A stretch of 45,714 bases of DNA from NCBI GenBank assembly GCA_021736945.1, contig JAIPEX010000004.1:1-45714 (forward strand), written 5' to 3'. Below the pieces are notes generated by a model. The model was given only the letters and a program-made list of their open reading frames with translations, did not search any database and had not been told where the DNA came from. Each line of letters opens with the position of its first letter. The stretch's first letter is position 1. A program made the translations under genes and the position numbers. Below, one piece after another: positions 36,209-43,443 of the stretch. The DNA is from Halanaerobiales bacterium (lineage in GTDB: Bacteria > Bacillota > Halanaerobiia > Halanaerobiales > M55B127).

Positions 36209-37303
36209 TTAAAATATATCAACATCTATCTTTCCTTCTTCATATTTCAGGTGCTCCTCTTCATTTCTAAGAATTCTTAAAACTCCTTGGGCTAAATTTT
36301 CCATCTCTTCTGCCCCAGGAAAAATAATTACCTCTGATATATATTCAACTTTCTTTATAATTTTATTTGTAATATATTTAGATTGTGCAAGACCACCAGT
36401 AATAAATATTGCATCCACATCACCATTTAAAACCGTAGCCATCGCGCCAATTTCTTTTGCAATTTGATAAATCATACCTTCATAGGCCAATTTAGCTTTT
36501 TCATCTCCATTTTCTATTCTTTCTTCAATTTCTAATCCATCATTTGTACCTATATAGGCTGTTAATCCGCCATTACCTAAAAGCTTCTTAACAAACTCAT
36601 TTCGATCAGGGTCATTATCAAAAATATATTCTGCTAAACCAAGACTGGGTAAGGTACCAACCCGTTCAGGTGAATAAGGACCGCCTTGATTAGCATTATT
36701 AACATCGACAATTTTCCCTTTTTTTAATGGAGCAATAGAAATACCCCCACCCAAATGAACTCCTATCAAATTACATTTATCAAAAGTGGTATTTAAATAA
36801 TCGGCTGTTTTTCTTCCAATAGCTTTTAAATTTAAAGCATGTGATTGGCATTTGCGAGGAATTTCTGGAAGACCTGACAATCTCGCTACATCCTCAAATT
36901 CATCAACAGAAATAGGATCTACAGTATAAGCCGGTATTTTATTTTCCTGCCCAATATTATATGCTATAATACCTGCTAAATTAGAAGCATGTGAAGAATT
37001 TTTTGCTATCTTTAAATCATAAACCATATTTTCATCTATTAAATAAGTCCCTCCGAGTAAAGGATCTAAAGCAACTCCTCCTCTGGCGACTACAGCATCC
37101 AACTCACTCATTTCATGATTTGAATTCGAAATTTCATTTTTTACAAGTGATTCTCTCCAATTTAATTGGTCAATAATTTTTTCAAACTTCTTTATATCTT
37201 CACTCGTATGTTGAATGTTTTTATTCCATACCTCAATTTCATCTTCAAATATAGATAGTTTAGTAGAAGTGGAACCTGGATTAATTATTAATAACTTAAA
37301 CAT
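36209..37303 (-). CDS. buk: Butyrate kinase
   Basis: ASKHA-fold acyl kinase that makes ATP and butyrate (or branched short-chain acids) from butyryl phosphate. The opening LLIINPGSTSTKLSIFE, RGG near 90, the HLGGGISI motif and ITGGLAQS are typical; 364 residues is normal. No phosphotransbutyrylase gene is adjacent, so the acyl phosphate comes from elsewhere or the enzyme serves another acid, as in valine-type ferredoxin oxidoreductase clusters. ATG follows GGGGAGATATAGGA, which lies in one arm of an inverted repeat (37315-37359). Confidence 0.92.
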   Translation of the reverse strand: MFKLLIINPGSTSTKLSIFEDEIEVWNKNIQHTSEDIKKFEKIIDQLNWRESLVKNEISNSNHEMSELDAVVARGGVALDPLLGGTYLIDENMVYDLKIAKNSSHASNLAGIIAYNIGQENKIPAYTVDPISVDEFEDVARLSGLPEIPRKCQSHALNLKAIGRKTADYLNTTFDKCNLIGVHLGGGISIAPLKKGKIVDVNNANQGGPYSPERVGTLPSLGLAEYIFDNDPDRNEFVKKLLGNGGLTAYIGTNDGLEIEERIENGDEKAKLAYEGMIYQIAKEIGAMATVLNGDVDAIFITGGLAQSKYITNKIIKKVEYISEVIIFPGAEEMENLAQGVLRILRNEEEHLKYEEGKIDVDIF

Positions 37304-37314
37304 TCCTATATCTC

Positions 37315-37359
37315 CCCTTTATTTAATATCGTTATAATTATTATTTCATTAATAAAGGG
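37315..37359 (-). repeat. Inverted repeat hiding the buk ribosome binding site
   Basis: CCCTTTATT (37315-37323) and AATAAAGGG (37351-37359) are perfect inverted 9-base arms with 27 bases between. On RNA read leftward from the regulator gene the fold would cover the GGGGAG ahead of buk. It may uncouple buk from upstream readthrough. The same arrangement occurs ahead of the Na/Pi symporter gene. Confidence 0.45.
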
Positions 37360-38175
37360 CTAAATCCTCTTTTTAAAATTCACCTCTTCAAAAGTCAAGA
37401 AACCATATTTGAATGCTTTTACTATCATCTCCACTGTAGAATGAGCTTTAAACAAAAGAAATAACTTTTTTTTGTGGTATTGAATTGTGCTCTTGCTTAA
37501 ATGTAATTCTTTTGCTAAAGCTCTATCAGTCAATCCCTTAGCTAATTGCTTCAAAATAAATATTTGTTTTTCCGTAAGCTTTTTATTATACGAACTTTTA
37601 AAATTCAACTTTTTGTTAGCTATTTTTAATTGAATATTATCTACCAATAGATTACTTAAACAAATTATTTCATTTGGTATTAAATCTTTATGGACCACAT
37701 TTATAAACCCATAAACTCTTTCTTCTTTCATTATTGGAGTAGCGACACTATACCAACCATTTAACGGTTTACAAAAATGATGGCCTGGCAAGATATGTAC
37801 AGGTTTTTTTAATTTGCCAGCCAAAAAGACAGCGTTAGTTCCAGAAAATTCTTCTGAGAAAGAAAAACCCTTTTGAATTCCAGCTCTTTTTAATTTATTA
37901 ATTTCAGAAAACCCAGCTGCTATTTCTTCAACCACAAACTTATTGTTAATCAAGAAAAAACAATAGTTGGGATCTAATCGTTCATTAATTATTTTGACTT
38001 TTTTAAAAAAATGTTTTTTTATTTTGTTATCCATATAATATGAATTCTTATCTTCATTAATAATAGTTTCTGGATTAATATTTCTGCTTTTTTTATTTTT
38101 TAAACATCTAGTCCATGAAGCAGTTACTTCTTCTTTAATTAAATTATAATCAAAGTACATTTGCTCAATATCCAA
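37360..38175 (-). CDS. GAF-type sensor fused to LuxR helix-turn-helix
   Basis: 271 residues. Residues 15-185 resemble the GAF sensor of AcoR-type activators: SWTRCLKNK at the start, then SEEFSGTNAVFLAG, PVHILPGHHFCKPLNGW and ATPIMKEERVYGFINVV. The C terminus (about 205-262) is a GerE/LuxR DNA-binding domain (LTEKQIFILKQLAKGLTDRA and LHLSKSTIQYHKKKL). AcoR itself carries an AAA+ domain instead, so this is an unusual pairing. TTG start with GGAG eight bases before. It follows the HlyD gene by 18 bases, so it is probably co-transcribed with the peptide export operon and could regulate it or the buk cluster downstream. Confidence 0.75.
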   Translation of the reverse strand: MDIEQMYFDYNLIKEEVTASWTRCLKNKKSRNINPETIINEDKNSYYMDNKIKKHFFKKVKIINERLDPNYCFFLINNKFVVEEIAAGFSEINKLKRAGIQKGFSFSEEFSGTNAVFLAGKLKKPVHILPGHHFCKPLNGWYSVATPIMKEERVYGFINVVHKDLIPNEIICLSNLLVDNIQLKIANKKLNFKSSYNKKLTEKQIFILKQLAKGLTDRALAKELHLSKSTIQYHKKKLFLLFKAHSTVEMIVKAFKYGFLTFEEVNFKKRI

Positions 38176-38193
38176 TCATAACACTCCAGTTTG

Positions 38194-39342
38194 TTAATTT
38201 AAAAAATCTAGTTTTTCTAATACATAATATATTATTTTTCTTTTACTTGCTACTATAGAAGCTTTTGTGATCATCCCATTTTTATAATTAACATCTATCG
38301 TATTTTCTCCTTTAGATAAATAATCTGTGATACTGGCTTTTATTTTGTACACATAATTTTTATTATTAACTCTAGTAGCTTCAGAATTTATTTTTAAAAT
38401 TCTACCTTCAGCAACTCCGAACTCTTTATAAGGATAAGATGCTATCCGGTAACGTACTAAATCATTTTTTTCTATCCTTAATATATCTTTGTTTTTGATT
38501 AACAATTCTACATAATAAGTTTGTTTTTGATCAGGTATTATTTTCATGATTTTTTTACCAGGGGGAATATAATCTCCCTTATTATAGCTCTCTAAAAATT
38601 GTAGTTCTCCACTTATAGGAGCTGTTATTTTATAATTTGAAAGTTTGTTTTTAATATTCGCTATTTCTATTTTATTTGTTAAAATATTATCTTCTAGTTT
38701 AGTTATTCTTTCTTCAATTTCTAGAATTTTTCCGCTTTTATAATCATGAAATTTATATTTCAAATCTTCTAGACTTCTTTTTTCTTTTTTGTATTCATTT
38801 ACAGAGACACTTACAGATTTAAATTTTTTCATGATTTCAAGTTCGTTTTCTTTAAAGTGAATATTCGCTTTTAAATTGTTTATCTTGTTTTTTATAATAT
38901 TATATTCATTTTGTAACCGATTTAACTGTACTTTTCTATTTTCTTGTTCACTTTTTAAATAATCTTTTATAAACTTTAAATCTGCTATTTCATTTTTATC
39001 AGCACTGATTTTTTTGCTTAAGTATTCTTTTCTTCTAATTAATGCACTACTTTCGATATCAAATAATAAATCCCCCTTTTTTATATTTAATTTACTTTCT
39101 GGTATTATATCACTTAATATACCACCCTCAATACTATATATAGTACTAATATTATCACGATATTTTATTACCCCACTTGTCTCAATTATTACATCTATTT
39201 CTCCAAAAAACATCCAAATTATTGCAATTATTATTATAAGTAATACAATGAGAATAGTTAATTTTAAAAAAAGTTTGTTTTTGGAATTTTTTTGATATTT
39301 CTTTTTAGTTAAATTATTAATATCTAAATATTTATATTTCAA
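38194..39342 (-). CDS. HlyD-family accessory protein of peptide exporter
   Basis: Membrane-fusion-type protein of 382 residues: one N-terminal membrane helix (about 25-46, LFLKLTILIVLLIIIIAIIW), a lipoyl-like half, a long coiled coil (about 95-240, rich in Lys, Glu and Leu heptads), and the second lipoyl/beta half (KITAPISGELQFLESYNKGD, KIMKIIPDQ). It is the usual partner of C39-peptidase exporters, such as LcnD/MesE/ComB proteins. TTG start behind GAGGG. It lies 18 bases after the transporter gene. Confidence 0.87.
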   Translation of the reverse strand: MKYKYLDINNLTKKKYQKNSKNKLFLKLTILIVLLIIIIAIIWMFFGEIDVIIETSGVIKYRDNISTIYSIEGGILSDIIPESKLNIKKGDLLFDIESSALIRRKEYLSKKISADKNEIADLKFIKDYLKSEQENRKVQLNRLQNEYNIIKNKINNLKANIHFKENELEIMKKFKSVSVSVNEYKKEKRSLEDLKYKFHDYKSGKILEIEERITKLEDNILTNKIEIANIKNKLSNYKITAPISGELQFLESYNKGDYIPPGKKIMKIIPDQKQTYYVELLIKNKDILRIEKNDLVRYRIASYPYKEFGVAEGRILKINSEATRVNNKNYVYKIKASITDYLSKGENTIDVNYKNGMITKASIVASKRKIIYYVLEKLDFLN

Positions 39343-39360
39343 TTAATATTCCCTCATTTT

Positions 39361-41559
39361 TTAATTATAATATTTCTGATCAGTCCATAAATTATAATAA
39401 TCACCTTTTTGAGCAAGTAGTTTTTTATGAGTCCCTTTTTCAGTGATTTTACCTTTTTTCATGTAGAAAATTTTATCAACATTTTTAATAGTTTTTAAAC
39501 GATGAGCGATTATTATAACAGTCTTATTAGAAGAAAATTTGTTTATTATATTTAATATATTATTTTCAGTAGAATAATCTAAGTTATTAGTAGCTTCATC
39601 AAAAATCATTAAATCGGGGTTCTTAAAAAAAGTTCTGGCTATAGCAATTCTTTGTTTTTCACCACCAGAAAGATTTTTCCCTTTTTCAGTAATTTCTGTT
39701 TGATATCTTTGAGGTAACTGATTTATATGACTATGGATTTTCGCTTTTTGAGCTGCCTTTACCACTTTATTAAGCTTATCTTCTCGCCCATTCAGATCTA
39801 TATTCTCTTTTATTGTTTTGTTAAACAAAAATATATTTTGAGGAACATATCCAACCTTTTCCCTATAATTTTTAGTATTAATATCTTCTATATTTTTACC
39901 ATCCAAATAAATATTACCTTTACTTACAGAATAAAATTTCATCAGTAATTTAATTATGGTTGTTTTACCTGAACCGCTCTCTCCAACAAAAGCTACTGTT
40001 TCTCCAGCTTCAATATTAAAAGAAACATTTTTTAAAACTTTATTCTTCATATTATAAATAAAATCAACATTCTCATATATAATATTACCCTTTATTTGAT
40101 TTAAACTAATAGTCTCGTTATTAGTTTTAGTTTTATCTAAAACCATAATCTCTTTTAATCTATCCAAAGCCACTAATGCCTCTTGAATTTTAGGTTGTAA
40201 TTTTATTAAATTCTGTAAAGGATCATAAAAATATACTAATAAGGCATTAAATGTAATTAATTGTCCTATCGTTAAATTTCCTTCAATCACCTGATAGCCT
40301 CCGGCCCATAGAAGTATTATTTCTCCTATGGCAGCTAACAAATTATCAATAGAATTTTGTATATTTTGTAACTTCCCTGCTGCAAATATCTCCTCTATGA
40401 AACTTAAAAACTTTTCTTCATTATTAATATAACTTTGTCTTTCATTGTTATGAGTTTTTATAGTTTTTATACCTTCAATAGTTTCAACTAATGTGGATTG
40501 TAATTCTGCTCCTTTTTCCATCTCCTTTTTTCTCACTTTGTTATGTTTTTTTGCAAATGATAATACTAATATTATATAGATTGGAATTAAAATAACAGCA
40601 ATTTTAAAGAGATATTTACTTTGCAAATATAGAATGGTTCCCCCACCGATTATTAAAAAAGAATCTATCATTATAGAAATGGCTGCACTAGATAATGCAT
40701 CTCTTATTTTACCTGAATCATGAACTCTTGAAATTATTTCTCCTATCTCTCTTTTTTCATAAAAAGAGATTGGAAGTTCTAAAATATGTTCAATATAGTC
40801 CATGATTAAACTAATATCAATTTGCTGGCTTAAAAATAATGTTAGATGATTTCTAAAAGCATCCATCATAACTTTAAATACTGAAATTATAAGAATCCCG
40901 GATGAAATGATATGTAGAGTTTTAGTTAAACCATTAACTAAAATACTATCAATCATATATTTGAAATAAAAAGAACCAGCTATCCCTAAGACGGTATATA
41001 GTAATGAGGCTACAAAAATGTATCCAAGTAATTTTTTATGGTTTCTCAAATGTTTTTTTATAAACGAACCCTTTTCAATATCTGTATTAGTTTTAACCAT
41101 TTCACCTTTTCCACAAGAAAATAATATCAATATGTTAGTCCATTTGGCTAAAAAATCTGATCTACTTATTACTTTTAATCCAAAAGCTGGATCAAAAATA
41201 ATAAGATTATATTTTTTAATTTTTAGTATTACAACATAATGAGCATAATTATCATTTATTAAATGGGCAATTACCGGTAATTTTAAATCTTTTGTTAAAT
41301 CATTATTTTGAGCTTTCACACCTTGAGACTCAAATCCAATATCTTCTGCTGTTTTTATTAAACCATATGCAGAAGTACCTTTTTGATCAGTTCCAGCTGC
41401 TTCCCTAATTTTACTCGTAGGATAATTTATACCATTTAAATTTGCTATAGTTGCAAGACAAGCAGCACCACAATCGGTCTTATCTCTTTGTTTAATAAGC
41501 TTATTTTTTGTAATGATTTTCAAATATGTTAAATGAATATTGTTAAAAATGCTTTTCAT
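39361..41559 (-). CDS. Bacteriocin-type ABC exporter with C39 peptidase
   Basis: A 732-residue processing exporter. Residues 20-150 form a C39 cysteine protease with Cys30 (TDCGAACL), His107 (AHYVV) and Asp123 (FDPA), which cuts after Gly-Gly of leader peptides. The membrane domain spans about 170-460. The ATPase has Walker A 526-533 (GESGSGKT), signature LSGGE 630-634, Walker B 650-655 and His686. It matches the LagD/ComA/PedD family. There is no ribosome binding site before ATG, only 13 bases from the stop of the third peptide gene, so translation is probably coupled. Its substrates should be the two double-glycine precursors just upstream. Confidence 0.93.
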   Translation of the reverse strand: MKSIFNNIHLTYLKIITKNKLIKQRDKTDCGAACLATIANLNGINYPTSKIREAAGTDQKGTSAYGLIKTAEDIGFESQGVKAQNNDLTKDLKLPVIAHLINDNYAHYVVILKIKKYNLIIFDPAFGLKVISRSDFLAKWTNILILFSCGKGEMVKTNTDIEKGSFIKKHLRNHKKLLGYIFVASLLYTVLGIAGSFYFKYMIDSILVNGLTKTLHIISSGILIISVFKVMMDAFRNHLTLFLSQQIDISLIMDYIEHILELPISFYEKREIGEIISRVHDSGKIRDALSSAAISIMIDSFLIIGGGTILYLQSKYLFKIAVILIPIYIILVLSFAKKHNKVRKKEMEKGAELQSTLVETIEGIKTIKTHNNERQSYINNEEKFLSFIEEIFAAGKLQNIQNSIDNLLAAIGEIILLWAGGYQVIEGNLTIGQLITFNALLVYFYDPLQNLIKLQPKIQEALVALDRLKEIMVLDKTKTNNETISLNQIKGNIIYENVDFIYNMKNKVLKNVSFNIEAGETVAFVGESGSGKTTIIKLLMKFYSVSKGNIYLDGKNIEDINTKNYREKVGYVPQNIFLFNKTIKENIDLNGREDKLNKVVKAAQKAKIHSHINQLPQRYQTEITEKGKNLSGGEKQRIAIARTFFKNPDLMIFDEATNNLDYSTENNILNIINKFSSNKTVIIIAHRLKTIKNVDKIFYMKKGKITEKGTHKKLLAQKGDYYNLWTDQKYYN

Positions 41560-41572
41560 AAATTATCAATAC

Positions 41573-41728
41573 TTATTGAAGTAAGTGGTATATTACCTGT
41601 CCAATTAAAAATCCCACTAATACTCCTGCAGCTGTAGTAAAAAATAAACCCAAAACAAAATTATGTCCAGAAATAGGGCCCTTTAATAAAGTAAATAATG
41701 TCATTTTCTCATTCTCCTTTTTATTCAT
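41573..41728 (-). CDS. Third peptide: core like the bacteriocin, no double-glycine leader
   Basis: A 51-residue ORF behind AAGGAGG (nine bases). The N terminus is charged (MNKKENEKMTLFTLLK) and the rest is one long hydrophobic helix. From Gly17 the sequence parallels the mature part of the 57-residue precursor: both begin GPI, both run 35 residues to the end, and 11 of 35 positions are identical, including Gly at core positions 19, 23 and 27. There is no Gly-Gly before the core (Lys16 instead), so the C39 peptidase should not process it. It could be an immunity mimic, a non-exported partner or a leaderless peptide. Not recognised as any named family. Confidence 0.7.
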   Translation of the reverse strand: MNKKENEKMTLFTLLKGPISGHNFVLGLFFTTAAGVLVGFLIGQVIYHLLQ

Positions 41729-41742
41729 TGAATTTGCCTCCT

Positions 41743-41782
41743 TAAAAAGCAGGGAATGCCTTATTAATTTTAAGACACTCCC
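41743..41782 (-). terminator. Terminator-like attenuator within the peptide operon
   Basis: After the first-precursor stop, GGGAGTGTCTTA and TAAGGCATTCCC (plus-strand 41771-41782 and 41752-41763) form a 12-bp stem with two G-U pairs and a 7-base loop, followed by TGCTTTTTAA. Partial termination here would give more precursor mRNA than exporter mRNA, a common arrangement in bacteriocin operons. Confidence 0.65.
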
Positions 41783-41788
41783 ACCTTT

Positions 41789-41938
41789 TTATTTTCTTGC
41801 CGCCTTATTATAACCAACATATGCCCCGAGGGCTATTCCCCCTAACCCAGCGGCTAAATATATTACTGTGGCTGTTGTACTACTAACGACAAATCCTCCA
41901 TTGGTTTGCAGCAATTCTTTTTGATTTAAATTTTTAAT
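41789..41938 (-). CDS. Bacteriocin-like precursor with double-glycine leader, ATT start
   Basis: A 49-residue precursor. The leader (about 15 residues) contains KNLNQKELLQTNGG, the classic double-glycine form. The core is 34 residues, hydrophobic with a basic tail (NKAARK), and has GxxxGxxxG at core positions 19, 23 and 27. The reading frame has no ATG, GTG or TTG ahead of the leader back to the stop of the preceding precursor; the codon seven bases after AGGAGG is ATT. Initiation at ATT is therefore inferred; a sequencing error G to T would give the same picture. The core resembles class IIb two-peptide bacteriocins and cerein/lactobin-type peptides. Confidence 0.75.
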   Translation of the reverse strand: MKNLNQKELLQTNGGFVVSSTTATVIYLAAGLGGIALGAYVGYNKAARK

Positions 41939-41956
41939 AAGGACACCTCCTAAATT

Positions 41957-42130
41957 TTAATGTGTTGAATAATAATAAGCAGCTCCAACAGCTAATCCAA
42001 TTGCAATACCTGCAGAAGCAACTCCAAAAGCTCCCAATATTAGTGAAGTACTTGTTATTGGACCACCACCATTAATCTTCATTAAATCCTGGTTACTTAA
42101 TGTGGTAAAATTAGTATTGGCTAATTCCAT
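41957..42130 (-). CDS. Bacteriocin-like precursor with double-glycine leader
   Basis: A 57-residue precursor. The leader is typical: LSNQDLMKINGG at 11-22. The core (35 residues) begins GPITSTSL and is Gly/Ala-rich, with GxxxGxxxG at core positions 19, 23 and 27 (GIAIGLAVG) and three tyrosines near the end. Its mature charge is close to neutral, against the basic first-precursor peptide, a pairing like two-peptide bacteriocins. A G-rich ribosome binding site (AGGGGGGG) lies six bases before ATG. It is the first gene behind the promoter at 42211-42239. Confidence 0.85.
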   Translation of the reverse strand: MELANTNFTTLSNQDLMKINGGGPITSTSLILGAFGVASAGIAIGLAVGAAYYYSTH

Positions 42131-42210
42131 CTAACCCCCCCTAGTCTCTATTTCCCGGGATTTCTATTTACAATTCTAACATATTTTTCCATTATTTACC
42201 ACTATGAATC

Positions 42211-42239
42211 TTTATAGTTATCACATTTAAAAATAACAA
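42211..42239 (-). promoter_or_regulatory. Promoter of the peptide export operon
   Basis: TTGTTA (42234-42239), a 17-base spacer and TATAAA (42211-42216) lie on the minus strand. Transcription would begin near 42204, giving a leader of about 74 bases before the first precursor. The 277 bases between this gene and the next one upstream contain only this promoter and two hairpins. Confidence 0.65.
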
Positions 42240-42310
42240 TATACAGTGACTAATTAATTTATCTTATCTATTTTTGAAATCTATTGAAGGATTATAATAT
42301 CTTATAGCAT

Positions 42311-42344
42311 AAAAAAATGCTATATGAAATCTCTTTCATATAGC
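42311..42344 (-). terminator. Hairpin with T run upstream of the peptide operon
   Basis: An 11-bp stem GCTATATGAAA/TTTCATATAGC (42319-42344) with a 4-base loop is followed on the minus strand by ATTTTTTTATGC. It would back up the terminator at 42381-42396 and isolate the peptide operon from tatD transcription. Confidence 0.65.
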
Positions 42345-42361
42345 GACTTAATTCTTTAATA

Positions 42362-42396
42362 TGGTCAAAAAAAATTAAAACCCGGCAACTGCCGGG
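42362..42396 (-). terminator. Strong terminator after the small acidic gene
   Basis: The stem CCCGGC/GCCGGG (42381-42386 with 42391-42396) is followed on the minus strand by TTTTAATTTTTTTT. It ends the HD-GYP-tatD-small acidic gene transcript. Confidence 0.88.
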
Positions 42397-42407
42397 TATG
42401 TTTGCAA

Positions 42408-42569
42408 TTATTCTTCTTCATTATAAGGTAATATTTTTATGTCATCTTCATCTATTTCTTCAATATCTATATCATGATCTTTTAAAAAATGATAAGTAGC
42501 TTGTCCAGGGGCATGGGCTTCAACCACTTCTTCGAGTCCTTCTTTTTCATATTTTACTATATATTTCAT
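42408..42569 (-). CDS. Small acidic protein of unknown function
   Basis: A 53-residue ORF with AGGAGGG eight bases before ATG and a strong terminator 12 bases after its stop, so it looks like a real gene. The sequence opens MKYIVKYEKEGLEEVVEA, contains HAPGQATYHFLKDHDI and ends in an acidic tail with DEDDIKILPYNEEE. The first half has the alternating pattern of a small beta-alpha fold. No family was recognised. It is the last gene of the tatD operon and is unlike the neighbouring exported peptides. Confidence 0.75.
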   Translation of the reverse strand: MKYIVKYEKEGLEEVVEAHAPGQATYHFLKDHDIDIEEIDEDDIKILPYNEEE

Positions 42570-42646
42570 TAGTAATCCCTCCTGTTTATTCTTAATATAA
42601 TTAAATCATATACTTTTAAAAAATAAAGTTAAATTGAATACATTAT

Positions 42647-43417
42647 TTATATATTGAAAAATAGCTCAGTATTTTCCTTAGTAATCTCAGCTACACTTTC
42701 CAAGTTGGTATTCTTTAATGATGCCACAAACTTGGCAACTTCTTTTACATAAAGAGGTTCGTTCCTTTTACCTCTATGAGGTTCTGGAGCTAAATATGGA
42801 GAATCAGTCTCTATTAAAATACGGGTTAAAGGTATTTTTTGAATTATCTTTTTTAGCTCTGAAGCACTATTAAATGTAACAATACCACCTGCTCCAAAAT
42901 AGAAACCCATCTCTGAAGCCTTTTCTGCCAACTCTTTTCCACCTGTATAACTGTGTAGTAATACATTATGATTATTCATTTTTTCTTCTTTTAATATCTT
43001 AATTGTATCTTCATCTGCTTCCCTGCTATGAACTACTACTGGTAAATTAACCTCTTTAGCAAGTCTAAGTTGTTTTCTAAAAGCTTCTCGTTGTATATCA
43101 CGAGGAGAATTATCATAATGAAAATCTAATCCTATTTCACCAATTCCTATAACTTTATCAGCCTTAGAAAGATCTTTTAGTACTTTCAAAGCATCTTTAT
43201 CAAGATGTTTGGCTTCATGTGGATGGACCCCCACCACAGCATATATCATTTCATATTTCTGACTTAATTGTAATGAACGATGACTTGAAGATAAATCTGA
43301 ACCAACATTTATAATTTTAACGATACCGTTATTTTTCGCTCTTTCAATCACTTCATCACGATCTTTATTAAATTTATCAAAATCTAAATGTGCATGTGAA
43401 TCAATTAATTCAACCAT
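42647..43417 (-). CDS. tatD: TatD-family deoxyribonuclease
   Basis: Metal-dependent TIM-barrel nuclease/hydrolase of 256 residues. DSHAHLDFDKF, GEIGLDFHYDNSPRD, VVHSREADEDT and ETDSPYLAPEPHRGKRN carry the metal ligands. AAGGAG precedes ATG by nine bases. In Bacillus (yabD) it lies just upstream of the rnmV-rsmA genes; here rsmA is about 9 kb away, the gap being filled by the peptide operon and metabolic genes. Confidence 0.94.
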   Translation of the reverse strand: MVELIDSHAHLDFDKFNKDRDEVIERAKNNGIVKIINVGSDLSSSHRSLQLSQKYEMIYAVVGVHPHEAKHLDKDALKVLKDLSKADKVIGIGEIGLDFHYDNSPRDIQREAFRKQLRLAKEVNLPVVVHSREADEDTIKILKEEKMNNHNVLLHSYTGGKELAEKASEMGFYFGAGGIVTFNSASELKKIIQKIPLTRILIETDSPYLAPEPHRGKRNEPLYVKEVAKFVASLKNTNLESVAEITKENTELFFNI

Positions 43418-43443
43418 ATCTAATTACTCCTTCAATTATATAA

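Noticed and set aside
41573-41728. Third double-glycine precursor
   Set aside because: The core aligns with the second precursor, but the residue before it is Lys and there is no Gly-Gly, so it was not called a C39 substrate.
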